Positions 54,646 to 62,362 of a stretch of 64,000 nt of DNA are shown here, in pieces. The translations under genes were made by a program, and so were the position numbers. The DNA comes from Streptomyces agglomeratus (GTDB lineage: Bacteria; Actinomycetota; Actinomycetes; Streptomycetales; Streptomycetaceae), in contig NZ_MEHJ01000001.1 of assembly GCF_001746415.1 (NCBI RefSeq), forward strand, positions 5,586,501-5,650,500, in the 5' to 3' direction. The notes under the pieces were generated by a model. The model was not told the origin of the DNA, searched no databases, and saw nothing but the letters and a program-made list of their open reading frames with translations. The number at the start of each line of letters is the position of its first letter. Positions within the stretch are counted from its first letter, which is position 1.

Positions 54646-55206
54646 TCACTCCTCCCAGGCGAACGGCGCGAGCTGCTCGTCGAGGGGTGCGCCGGTCATG
54701 CGGTTGGCCAGGGTGGACATCGTGTAGGCGCCGATGCCGAGAACGACCTCCAGCGCGTTCTGCGGGGTGTGGCCGTGGGCGAGGAAGCGCCGCAGGGTGT
54801 CGTCGTCGACCGCGCCCGAGGTGGCTATGACGTCCAGCGTGAACCGGCGTACGGCTTCGAGGCGTTCGTCGCTCAGCGGCCCCGCGTCCGGGTCGCGCAG
54901 TGACGCGATCAGACCGGCGTCGGCGCCCAGTGCGGTCAGCTTCGCGGTGTGCATCGCGACGCACACGTGACAGCCGTTGCGGGTCGCCATCGTCATGATC
55001 ACGACCTCGCGGGCCAGGGGGTCGAGGGTCGTCGACTCGAAGATGGCGCTGATCTTCAGGAAACCGTCGAGCAACTGCGGGGAAGTGGCCAGGCGGGCGA
55101 CGGGGGCCGGCAGGTAGCCGAGGCGCTTGGTGGCCGCCTCCATGGAGCGGCGGGCGGTGGCGGGAGCGGACTCGGCGGTGTGGTCGGGGAACAGCGCGGT
55201 GGTCAA
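54646..55206 (-). CDS. Carboxymuconolactone decarboxylase/AhpD-like protein
   Basis: A 186-residue all-helical protein of the CMD/AhpD family. The redox motif NGCHVCVAMHTAKL (near residue 80) has the Cys-x2-Cys followed by His as in alkylhydroperoxidase AhpD, so a peroxidase or thiol redox role is more likely than true decarboxylation. The TTG at 55206 is taken as start because GAGGAG lies just upstream and no closer ATG exists. It is divergent from a MarR gene and shares a perfect inverted repeat with it, which implies MarR control. Confidence 0.88.
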   Translation of the reverse strand: MTTALFPDHTAESAPATARRSMEAATKRLGYLPAPVARLATSPQLLDGFLKISAIFESTTLDPLAREVVIMTMATRNGCHVCVAMHTAKLTALGADAGLIASLRDPDAGPLSDERLEAVRRFTLDVIATSGAVDDDTLRRFLAHGHTPQNALEVVLGIGAYTMSTLANRMTGAPLDEQLAPFAWEE

Positions 55207-55223
55207 GGGGTCTCCTCGCGGGT

Positions 55224-55271
55224 AAACTCGTCAACGTGATTGACGGAAAGGTAAACGACGTTGACGAGTTT
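55224..55271. promoter_or_regulatory. Perfect 14-bp inverted repeat in the CMD/MarR divergent promoter
   Basis: AAACTCGTCAACGT (55224-55237) and its exact complement ACGTTGACGAGTTT (55258-55271) are separated by 20 bases. The arms lie next to both start codons, the expected layout for a MarR-family autorepressor operator controlling two divergent genes. Confidence 0.8.
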
Positions 55272-55275
55272 CGCA

Positions 55276-55734
55276 ATGGCTGAGGGGTACGCGCTCCCGC
55301 TGCTGCTGTTCGCCGGATTCCGCTCGCTCATCGACGACTTGCACGCCGAACTCGCCGAACAGGGCCACCCCGACGTCCGCCCCGCGTACGGCTTCGCCCT
55401 CCAGGCGGTCGGCCGCGACGGTGTGACGCCGGGCGAGCTGGGCCGGCGGCTGGGGGTCTCCAAGCAGGCCGCGGGCAAGACCGTCGACCGCCTCGAGCGG
55501 CTCGGCTACGTCGAACGCGCCGACGACCCCGACGACGGCCGGCGCAAGCTGGTCAGGCTCACACCGCGCGGAGTCGACGTACTCGTGCGGTCGGCCGCGA
55601 TCTTCGACCGGCTGCGGGCGGGCTGGGCCGGGCGTCTCGGCGCGGACCGCGTGGACGAACTCGAGGCGGCGCTGCGGGAGGTGGTCCCGGCGGGCGGCAT
55701 GCGACTGGACGCCGCCGGCTGGTTCGGGTCCTAG
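55276..55734 (+). CDS. MarR-family transcriptional regulator
   Basis: A 152-residue winged-helix regulator: AEGYALPLLLFAGFRSLIDD (dimerisation helix), TPGELGRRLGVSKQAAGKTV and LERLGYVERADDPDDGRRKL (recognition helix and wing), then a C-terminal helix. The ATG at 55276 starts the conserved sequence but has no Shine-Dalgarno; a TTG at 55261, inside the right arm of the inverted repeat and preceded by GGAAAGG, would add five residues. It probably senses an oxidant or aromatic compound and represses the divergent CMD/AhpD-like gene. The two-component regulator converges on its end. Confidence 0.9.
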   Translation: MAEGYALPLLLFAGFRSLIDDLHAELAEQGHPDVRPAYGFALQAVGRDGVTPGELGRRLGVSKQAAGKTVDRLERLGYVERADDPDDGRRKLVRLTPRGVDVLVRSAAIFDRLRAGWAGRLGADRVDELEAALREVVPAGGMRLDAAGWFGS

Positions 55735-55747
55735 CCCGGCTGTCGCG

Positions 55748-56431
55748 TCACGGGCGAAGGTGCGACGACGGCCGGCGGATGGTCTGCCCCCGGTCCAGGT
55801 ACGCCAGTACCGCCAGCACGCGCCGGTTGTCGTCGTCGGAGACCGGCAGACCGAGCTTGGCGAAGATGTTGGACGTGTGCTTGGCCACCGCCCGCTCGGT
55901 GACGACGAGCCGGCTCGCGATCGCCGCGTTGGACCTGCCCTGCGCCACCAGCTCCATGACCTCCCGCTCGCGCGGCGTCAGGCCGCCCATCGGCTCGTCC
56001 TGGGCGCGGCGCGAGAGGAGCTGGGAGATCACCTGCGGGTCCATCGCCGTGCCGCCGGCCGCCACCCTGCGTACTGCGTCGACGAACTGCTCCGCGTCGA
56101 ACACCCGGTCCTTGAGCAGGTAACCGATCCCGCCGTTGCCGTCGGCCAGCAGTTCGCGGGCGTACAGCTGCTCCACGTGCTGGGAGAGGACGAGCACCGG
56201 CAGGCCCGGCCGCGCCCTGCGGGCCTTCAGCGCGCACTGGAGGCCCTCGTCGGTGTGGGACGGCGGAAGCCGGACGTCGACGACGGCGACGTCCGGCTCC
56301 AGCTCGGCCAGGGCGCGGGAGAGTTGGGGCCCGGTCTCCACGGCGGCCAGGATCTCGAAGCCGAAGGCTTCGAGCATCCGGACCAGGCCGTCACGGAGCA
56401 GGAAGAGATCTTCGGCTAGGACAACGCGCAA
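55748..56431 (-). CDS. NarL/LuxR-type response regulator
   Basis: A 227-residue two-component regulator: receiver domain with acidic pocket AED near residue 7 and phospho-acceptor Asp in VAVVDVRLPP (near 52), then a LuxR helix-turn-helix with LTPREREVMELVAQGRSNAA and RLVVTERAVAKHTSNIFAKL. The start is TTG at 56431, with GGAG six bases upstream, inside the 3' end of the sensor kinase gene, so the two overlap by 16 bases. Targets unknown. It is convergent with the MarR gene. Confidence 0.93.
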   Translation of the reverse strand: MRVVLAEDLFLLRDGLVRMLEAFGFEILAAVETGPQLSRALAELEPDVAVVDVRLPPSHTDEGLQCALKARRARPGLPVLVLSQHVEQLYARELLADGNGGIGYLLKDRVFDAEQFVDAVRRVAAGGTAMDPQVISQLLSRRAQDEPMGGLTPREREVMELVAQGRSNAAIASRLVVTERAVAKHTSNIFAKLGLPVSDDDNRRVLAVLAYLDRGQTIRRPSSHLRP

Positions 56432-57681
56432 GGGATCTCCATGGTCACCGTGGTGGGACCGCCCGCGGGGCTGCTGACGGCCAGGACACCGTCGAATGTA
56501 CCGAGCCGGCGTTCGATTCCGCTCAGTCCGGAGCCGGCTGCGAAGGCCGCCCCGCCTTGACCGTTGTCGGTCACGGAGATGCGCAGCATGCCGTCGGTGT
56601 GCTGGACGTCGGCATGGATCCGGTCCGCCCCGGAGTGCTTGACGGCGTTCGTGAGGACCTCGCCGACCGCGAAGTACGCCGCCGACTCGACCGGCGCGCC
56701 GGCCCGTCCCGCCAGGTTCACCGTCACCTCCGTCTCGACGGGCAGGCGCAGCGCCAACGCCCGTACCGCGTCCCCGAGTCCGCGCTCGGCGAGTACCGGC
56801 GGATGGATGCCGCGCACCAGGTCGCGCAGTTCGGTCAGGGCCTCGGCGGAGGACGCGCGGGCCATGGCGAGGAGCTTCTTCGCCTGGGCCGGGTCCTTCT
56901 CGACGAGCGCCTCGATGGTGCCGAGGTTCATGCCCATGGCGACCAGCCTGGCCTGTGCGCCGTCGTGCAGGTCCCGCTCGATGCGCCGCAGCTCGGCGGC
57001 CGAGGCGTCGACGGCGTCGTGCCGTGTCTCGGTGAGCCGGTCGACGCGCCTGGCCAGCGTCATCTCCCTCGTGGGGCCGAGCAAGGACCTGCTGAGGGCG
57101 AAGTGCGCGCGCAGCAGTGCCGGGTTGAAGCGCAGGGACCCGGCGAAGACGGCGAGACCGAAGACGACCGCGAGAAGGGCCGTCCCCTGGCTGTGGACGG
57201 CGACAGGGCCGTACCAGTACGCGCCCCCCTCCGTGAACAGCCGCCACAGCCCCGCCGCCAGGACCAGGCTCTCCACCGGATACAGGAACAGCGCGGCGGG
57301 CAGCAGCGCGCTGACGCAGCCGGCCGTCATGTCGACCAGGAGCCACAGGAGGTCCCGCCCCGTCGCCGGGTCCTTCAGCATCAGCGCGCACCGCTCGACC
57401 TGTCCGACGAAACCCCCGCGCAGGTCGGCGGGCATCGGCCGGTACGGGGACGGGACGGGCACGTCCGACCACTCGGCGGCCAGCAGCCGCCGCCGGCCGG
57501 CGTAGCTCCGCAGCAGCGTCAGGACGGCGGGGGTGGCGAACAGGCCGATCCCTACGGGGATCAGCGCGAGGGAGACGACCGTGAACGTGAACAGGACGAC
57601 CGATGCCGTGACCGCCATGAGCATCAGTGCCAGTCCGCGCACTCCGGCAAGGAACGCGCTGCGTATTCTCGTCACGATCAT
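56416..57681 (-). CDS. Sensor histidine kinase (HisKA_3 type)
   Basis: A 421-residue membrane kinase with about four to five helices in its first 215 residues, a HisKA_3 dimerisation domain containing the phosphorylated His in RRIERDLHDGAQARLVAMGM, and an ATPase domain with AVGEVLTNAVKHSGADRI and VTDNGQGGAAF. The pair with the downstream NarL-type regulator is a standard two-component system. The signal is not evident because there is no sizeable outside domain, so it may sense the membrane or a partner protein. GAGAGG precedes the ATG at 57681; longer in-frame starts are possible. Confidence 0.92.
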   Translation of the reverse strand: MIVTRIRSAFLAGVRGLALMLMAVTASVVLFTFTVVSLALIPVGIGLFATPAVLTLLRSYAGRRRLLAAEWSDVPVPSPYRPMPADLRGGFVGQVERCALMLKDPATGRDLLWLLVDMTAGCVSALLPAALFLYPVESLVLAAGLWRLFTEGGAYWYGPVAVHSQGTALLAVVFGLAVFAGSLRFNPALLRAHFALSRSLLGPTREMTLARRVDRLTETRHDAVDASAAELRRIERDLHDGAQARLVAMGMNLGTIEALVEKDPAQAKKLLAMARASSAEALTELRDLVRGIHPPVLAERGLGDAVRALALRLPVETEVTVNLAGRAGAPVESAAYFAVGEVLTNAVKHSGADRIHADVQHTDGMLRISVTDNGQGGAAFAAGSGLSGIERRLGTFDGVLAVSSPAGGPTTVTMEIPCALS

Positions 57682-57889
57682 GGTGTCCAGCCTCTCCCCG
57701 ACGGCCCGTCCGCCGGGCACGTCCACAGTCTCGCCCGTGCCGCCCGTCAAGGTCATGGGGCCGGGCACCCGGGCCGGGGGTGTACCTGCCACCACCACCA
57801 CCTCCAGCCGCCCCGCAACACCCGCCGCACAGCAGTGTCCTGCACCTGTGCGTACACACCGGCCGCCGGGATGGCACCATGTGCGGACC

Positions 57890-58543
57890 ATGACGGACAT
57901 CCGGTCGCCCCTGCGCGCCCTGCGAGCCGCGCTCTTCGCGGCGGTCTGCGTCATCCCGGCCGCCGTGGGGCATTCGTACATGTCCGGGCATGAAGTCCCG
58001 GTTTCGGGACTGCTCGCGGCCTTCGCGGTGACGGGCGGCCTCGCCTGGACCGCGGGGCACCGGTGGCACGGTGCGGCCACCGTCGGCGGCGGGCTCCTCG
58101 CCGTCCAGGGCATCCTGCACCTCGTCTTCGGTACGGCGCGCGAACCGGGCGCGGGCCACCACCGGATGCCCGTCACGTCGCACCAGCCGGCCATGGACCC
58201 CGAGGCGATGGCGGCCGCGGCCGCCCACGGCCAGGGATCGTCGTCGCTCGCGATGACCGCCGCCCACCTCGCCGCCGCGCTCGTCTGCGGCCTGTGGCTG
58301 GCGCGCGGCGAGGCGGCCTTCTTCCGTCTCGCGCGCGCCGTCGGCGCCCTGGCGGCCGCTCCGCTGCGGCTGCTGCTCGTCGTCGTACGGGCCCCCGAAC
58401 TGCCGCAGCCGGCACGCCCCGCGGGGCCCCGCACCACGCGCCGCCACGGCCACGGCGTCGTCCTCGCGCACACCCTGTCGCGGCGCGGGCCGCCGCGGGT
58501 GCCGATCACCCGCGCCACGGCCCCCGCCCTTCCCACTGTCTGA
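57890..58543 (+). CDS. His/Met-rich membrane protein next to PepSY gene
   Basis: A 217-residue protein with four hydrophobic segments (about 13-30, 40-57, 62-80 and 118-135). A loop between the third and fourth is rich in His and Met (GAGHHRMPVTSHQPAMDPEA), and another His/Met group, GHSYMSGHE, lies after the first helix. Such loops suit copper or another soft metal. The C-terminal third is basic and Pro-rich. No named family is recognised. It is divergent from the sensor kinase and upstream of the PepSY gene (79-base gap), suggesting joint action. Confidence 0.75.
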   Translation: MTDIRSPLRALRAALFAAVCVIPAAVGHSYMSGHEVPVSGLLAAFAVTGGLAWTAGHRWHGAATVGGGLLAVQGILHLVFGTAREPGAGHHRMPVTSHQPAMDPEAMAAAAAHGQGSSSLAMTAAHLAAALVCGLWLARGEAAFFRLARAVGALAAAPLRLLLVVVRAPELPQPARPAGPRTTRRHGHGVVLAHTLSRRGPPRVPITRATAPALPTV

Positions 58544-58584
58544 CCGCGTCCGACGCGTGACCAGGGGGCCGCTTCCCATGCCCC

Positions 58585-58598
58585 GTGACCGAGGTCAC
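58585..58598. promoter_or_regulatory. Short perfect dyad upstream of the PepSY gene
   Basis: GTGACC-GA-GGTCAC is a perfect 6-bp inverted repeat 25 bases before the PepSY ATG. It is a possible operator; no regulator can be assigned. Confidence 0.45.
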
Positions 58599-58622
58599 CA
58601 GTCGACAACTCCGAGGACAGCC

Positions 58623-60068
58623 ATGGCCATTGACGACCCCGTACAGCCCGCGCGAGCGGAAACCGACTCGGCGTCGCCCGCCGCCGGCGAACGCGCGACC
58701 ACCTGGAGCGCACTGCGCCCCCTCGTCCTGCGCATGCACTTCTACGCGGGCCTCCTCATAGCCCCGCTCCTGCTGGTCGCCGCCACCAGCGGGCTGCTCT
58801 ACGCGCTCTCCTTCCAGGCGGAGAAGTTCCTCTACAGCAACGAACTCACAGTCCCGGCAGGCGACCGGACCCTGCCCCTCGGCGACCAGCTCAAGGCCGC
58901 CCGCGAGGCCCACCCCGAGGGCACCGTGACCGCCGTCTGGCCCTCCGCCGAGGACGGCGCCACCACCAGGGTCCTGATGACCTCGCCCGAGGTCGAAGAA
59001 GGCAAGTCGCTCGCCGTCTTCGTCGATCCGTACACCGCGGAGGTACGGGGCGAGCTGGCCAGTTACGGCGGCTCGGGCGCCCTGCCGCTGCGTACCTGGC
59101 TCGACGAGCTCCACCGCGACCTGCACCTCGGAGACCTCGGCCGCCACTACAGCGAACTCGCCGCGAGCTGGCTGTGGGTCGTCGCACTCGGCGGCCTGCT
59201 GCTGTGGCTCGGGCGCAGGCGGGCGGCCAGGCGCGAGCTCTTCGTGCCCGACCGCGCGGCGAAGGGCCGCCGCAGGACGCTGTCCTGGCACGGCGCCGCC
59301 GGCCTGTGGGTGGTCCTCGCTCTCGTCCTGCTCTCGGCGACCGGCCTCACCTGGTCCCGGTACGCCGGCGAGAACGTCGACGCTGTACAGGAGCAGCTCG
59401 GCGGCGCGACCCCGGTGGTCTCCGCAGCACTGACCGAGGGCGGCGGCGCCGGCGGCGACGCGCACGAGGGCCACGGCGGTGGCGGCGGGGGCTCCCACGA
59501 GGGCATGGCCGGCACGGACGTCGGCATCGACAACGCCCTCGCCGCCGCCCGCACGGCCGGTGTCGAGGGCAAGCTCGCGGTCACCCTGCCCACCGAGGGC
59601 AACGGTTACGTCGTCAAGGAGACCGACACGCAGTTCCCGGTCCACCTGGACTCGGCGGCCGTCGACCCCGCCGACGGCAGGGTCATCGACACACTGCGCT
59701 TCGCCGACTACCCGCTGTTCGCCAAACTCACGCGCTTCGGCATCGACGCCCACACGGGCGTCTTCCTCGGCCTCCCCAACCAACTCGCCCTGGCGGCGGT
59801 CGCCTTCGTGCTCATCATGCTGATCGTCTGGGGCTACCGCATGTGGTGGCTGCGCCGGCCGACGAAGGAGCGCAGGCTGAGCGCCGGCCGCCCGATGCCG
59901 CGCGGAGCCTGGCGGAAGGTGCCGGTCACGGCGCTGCTGCCGCTGGCGGCGCTCACCGCGCTGGTCGGCTGGTTCGTGCCGCTCCTGGGCATCAGCCTGC
60001 TGGCGTTCCTGGCGGTGGACCTGCTGCTGGGTCTGGTGGCCAGGGTCCGCGCCCGTACGGCGTCCTGA
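58623..60068 (+). CDS. PepSY-associated transmembrane (PiuB-like) protein
   Basis: A 481-residue membrane protein of the PepSY_TM family: N-terminal helix with RMHFYAGLLIAPLLLVAATS, a large exported part with PepSY-like sections (VDPYTAEVRGELASYGG; VDPADGRVIDTLRFADY), internal helices with LHRDLHLGDLGRHYSELAAS and SWHGAAGLWVVLALVLLSAT, and two C-terminal helices. A Gly/His insert (HEGHGGGGGGSHEGMAG) lies near residue 300. Family members are linked to iron or copper reduction and uptake; the His content here fits metal handling. AGGA lies five bases before the ATG. A strong hairpin follows. Confidence 0.9.
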   Translation: MAIDDPVQPARAETDSASPAAGERATTWSALRPLVLRMHFYAGLLIAPLLLVAATSGLLYALSFQAEKFLYSNELTVPAGDRTLPLGDQLKAAREAHPEGTVTAVWPSAEDGATTRVLMTSPEVEEGKSLAVFVDPYTAEVRGELASYGGSGALPLRTWLDELHRDLHLGDLGRHYSELAASWLWVVALGGLLLWLGRRRAARRELFVPDRAAKGRRRTLSWHGAAGLWVVLALVLLSATGLTWSRYAGENVDAVQEQLGGATPVVSAALTEGGGAGGDAHEGHGGGGGGSHEGMAGTDVGIDNALAAARTAGVEGKLAVTLPTEGNGYVVKETDTQFPVHLDSAAVDPADGRVIDTLRFADYPLFAKLTRFGIDAHTGVFLGLPNQLALAAVAFVLIMLIVWGYRMWWLRRPTKERRLSAGRPMPRGAWRKVPVTALLPLAALTALVGWFVPLLGISLLAFLAVDLLLGLVARVRARTAS

Positions 60069-60089
60069 TCCCCGGGAGGCCCGCACGGC

Positions 60090-60124
60090 CCGGGAGGCCC
60101 GTCCCGCCGGGGCGGGCCTCCCGG
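60090..60124 (+). terminator. Terminator-like hairpin after the PepSY gene
   Basis: Perfect 12-bp stem CCGGGAGGCCCG / CGGGCCTCCCGG with an 11-base loop, 21 bases after the PepSY stop. Confidence 0.75.
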
Positions 60125-60179
60125 CTGCCGTACGACTGGTCCGTCCCGCCGGGGCGGGCCTCCCCGCTGCCGTACGACT
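60101..60179. repeat. 42-bp tandem duplication downstream of the PepSY gene
   Basis: A unit starting GTCCCGCCGGGGCGGGCCTC and running through CTGCCGTACGACT is repeated at 60101 and 60143 with one mismatch in the shared 37 bases. Each copy holds its own GC hairpin. The rest of the 310-base gap to the MscS gene shows no gene. Confidence 0.75.
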
Positions 60180-60378
60180 CGACTGCGGTCACAAGCGCCT
60201 GAGTGCCTGTCAGGAGCGCCTGCCCGAGGAGCAGCCGGGTGGGGGCACCGGGGACGGGTCCGGCCGCATGCGGCAGGATGACGACCGCGTCGGACCGCCC
60301 CCGTACGCCTTCAGTACGCCGTCGGTACGTCCCGACGCGACCGCGCCGCATCCCTCGGACCACCGGAGAGAATCACTG

Positions 60379-61476
60379 ATGTACCGGGCCCTCACACTGC
60401 ACGACGTGATCGTCGCCGGAATCGCGGTGGCCGTCGGCGTCACCGCGGGTCTGCTCCTGCGAGCGACCCTGCGCTGGCTGGGCGAACGCGCCAGCCGGAC
60501 GCGGTGGGGCGGAGACGACGTCATCGTCGACGCCCTGCGGACCCTCGTCCCGTGGGCGGCGGTGGCGGCCGGCGCCGCCGCCGCGGCGGCGGCGCTCCCG
60601 CTGACCCCCACGACCGGCCACACCGTCAACGTGGCGCTGACCGCGCTGCTCATCCTGGCCGGCACGCTCACCGCGGCCCGGGTCATCGCGGGCCTCGTGC
60701 GGTCCGTGGCGCAGTCCCGGTCCGGAGTCGCCGGCTCGGCCACCATATTCGTCAACATCACGCGCGTCGTGGTGCTGGCCATGGGCTTCCTCGTCGTACT
60801 CCAGACCCTGGGCGTCTCCATCGCACCGCTGCTCACGGCGCTCGGCGTGGGCGGTCTGGCGGTGGCGCTGGCGTTGCAGGACACCCTGGCCAATCTCTTC
60901 GCGGGCGTGCACATCCTCGCCGCGAAGACCGTCCAGCCCGGCGACTACATCCGCCTCAGCAGCGGTGAGGAGGGCTACGTCGTCGACATCAACTGGCGCA
61001 ACACCGTGGTGCGCAACCTGTCCAACAACCTGGTGATCATCCCCAACGCCCAGCTCGCCGGCACCAACATGACCAACTTCAGCCAGCCGGAGCAGCAGCT
61101 CTCGATCATGGTCCAGGTGGGCGTCGGCTACGACAGCGACCTGGAGCACGTCGAGCGCGTCACGACCGAGGTCGTCGAGGCCGTCATGTCGGAGATCACC
61201 GGAGCCGTCCCCGACCACGAACCGGCCGTCCGCTTTCACACGTTCGGGGATTCCAGGATCGGCTTCACGGTGATCCTGGGCGTCGGCGAGTTCAGCGACC
61301 AGTACCGGATCAAGCACGAGTTCATCAAGCGCCTGCACCAGCGCTACCGGGCCGAGGGCATCCGCGTCCCCGCCCCCAAGCGGACCGTGACCGTGCAGCA
61401 GGGCGAGGCGCAGGAAGAGCCGCCGGTGCCGACGGCGTTCCCGCACCAGCGTGAGGCGAGCGAGCCGGTGCGGTGA
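60379..61476 (+). CDS. Mechanosensitive ion channel, MscS family
   Basis: A 365-residue small-conductance mechanosensitive channel that opens under membrane tension to relieve osmotic pressure. Four hydrophobic segments precede the pore helix LTALGVGGLAVALALQDTLA (Gly/Ala packing pattern of MscS TM3). The beta domain follows: KTVQPGDYIRLSSGEEGYVV, INWRNTVVRNLSNNLVIIPN and NFSQPEQQ, then an alpha/beta cytoplasmic vestibule. GGAGAG precedes the ATG at 60379. It is convergent with the winged-helix regulator gene 13 bases away. Confidence 0.94.
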   Translation: MYRALTLHDVIVAGIAVAVGVTAGLLLRATLRWLGERASRTRWGGDDVIVDALRTLVPWAAVAAGAAAAAAALPLTPTTGHTVNVALTALLILAGTLTAARVIAGLVRSVAQSRSGVAGSATIFVNITRVVVLAMGFLVVLQTLGVSIAPLLTALGVGGLAVALALQDTLANLFAGVHILAAKTVQPGDYIRLSSGEEGYVVDINWRNTVVRNLSNNLVIIPNAQLAGTNMTNFSQPEQQLSIMVQVGVGYDSDLEHVERVTTEVVEAVMSEITGAVPDHEPAVRFHTFGDSRIGFTVILGVGEFSDQYRIKHEFIKRLHQRYRAEGIRVPAPKRTVTVQQGEAQEEPPVPTAFPHQREASEPVR

Positions 61477-61489
61477 CGCCGGGCCCCGG

Positions 61490-62068
61490 TCAGGGCGCGT
61501 AGGTGTAACCGACCCGCCGCACCGTCCGGATCGCGGCGCGGTGCTCGGCGCCCAGCTTGCGGCGCAGGCGGGCGACGTGGACATCGACGGTCCTGCCGTC
61601 GCCCACATGCCCGTAGCCCCACACCGTGGTGACCAACTGGTCGCGGGTGTGAACCCGGTTGGGGTGCGCCACCAGGTGCGCGAGCAGTTCGAATTCGAGG
61701 TACGTCAGGTCCAGGGTCCGCCCGTCCACATCGGCGGTGCGCCGCGCGCCGTCGATCCGCACGGGCCCGTCCGCCGGGGGCTCGCTCTCCCGGACCGGAA
61801 CGACGGGCGCGGTGGCGGGCTGCTGATCGGCCGGTACGAGGACGAGGTAGCCGATCATCGGCGGCTGCCCCGGCAGCGTGGGCACCGCGTGCTGCGGAGC
61901 GGGCAGCCACGTGGCGCCTGGCGGAAGGAAGTCACCCACGTCCAGGGGCCTGCCGGTACGCACCACCTCGTCCCGGTCGACGGCCCGCAGCCGGTGCCGG
62001 CCGAGCGGCGCGGGGGACTGTGCGGAGGACTGGACATGGGCGGCGGTGAAGGTACGGGTGTTCGCCAT
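61490..62068 (-). CDS. OmpR-type winged-helix regulator without a clear receiver domain (possible GlnRII-like)
   Basis: A 192-residue protein. The C-terminal 95 residues are a Trans_reg_C winged helix: RRTADVDGRTLDLTYLEFEL, NRVHTRDQLVTTVWGYGHVG, DGRTVDVHVARLRRKLG and IRTVRRVGYTYAP. The N-terminal half has PPGATWLPAPQHAVPTLPGQ and PPMIGYLVLVPADQQP but no acidic pocket or phospho-acceptor, so it is an orphan, atypical regulator. It lies downstream of glnII on the same strand. In S. coelicolor a second GlnR-like regulator (GlnRII, SCO2213) maps beside glnII; position and domain fit, but I cannot confirm identity, so no symbol is given. Confidence 0.85.
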   Translation of the reverse strand: MANTRTFTAAHVQSSAQSPAPLGRHRLRAVDRDEVVRTGRPLDVGDFLPPGATWLPAPQHAVPTLPGQPPMIGYLVLVPADQQPATAPVVPVRESEPPADGPVRIDGARRTADVDGRTLDLTYLEFELLAHLVAHPNRVHTRDQLVTTVWGYGHVGDGRTVDVHVARLRRKLGAEHRAAIRTVRRVGYTYAP

Positions 62069-62150
62069 GAGAGGTCAGCTCTTTCGCGCGGAGGAGTCGT
62101 CGAGGGACGTACTGCGTCGTGCGCGCTGGACCGAAGACCGGGGAACGGCT

Positions 62151-62279
62151 TTAGAGGGCCCGCGCGTTCGTCGCGCGACAACACACCCGGTCGAAGTCAT
62201 GATGCTGACGGGAAGGCCAGAACGGCTCCAGGTCGGTGCGACCCTTCGCGGTGTTCCGGTGGCTGGCCATGGAACCCAT
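62151..62279 (-). CDS. Small ORF with a Cys-Cys-Arg motif between glnII and the winged-helix gene
   Basis: A 42-codon frame (39 from the ATG at 62270) encodes MASHRNTAKGRTDLEPFWPS then RQHHDFDRVCCRATNARAL. It ends 82 bases before the winged-helix gene. It does not look like random high-GC translation: it has Phe, Trp, His and two adjacent Cys written TGT TGT. DRVCCR recalls the ...CCR ending of actinobacterial cysteine-responsive leader peptides, but this one is longer and the downstream gene is a regulator. No good Shine-Dalgarno is seen. It may be a leader peptide or a small protein. Confidence 0.5.
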   Translation of the reverse strand: MGSMASHRNTAKGRTDLEPFWPSRQHHDFDRVCCRATNARAL

Positions 62280-62312
62280 TGAATCAGACGGCCGCCCGTG
62301 GCGGAACGCGAA

Positions 62313-62343
62313 GGGGGCGCCCGCCGGACCGGCGGGCGCCCCC
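62313..62343 (-). terminator. Intrinsic terminator of glnII
   Basis: Perfect 13-bp stem GGGGGCGCCCGCC / GGCGGGCGCCCCC with a five-base loop, 20 bases after the glnII stop. Confidence 0.9.
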
Positions 62344-62362
62344 AACTGCATGTGGCCCACGG

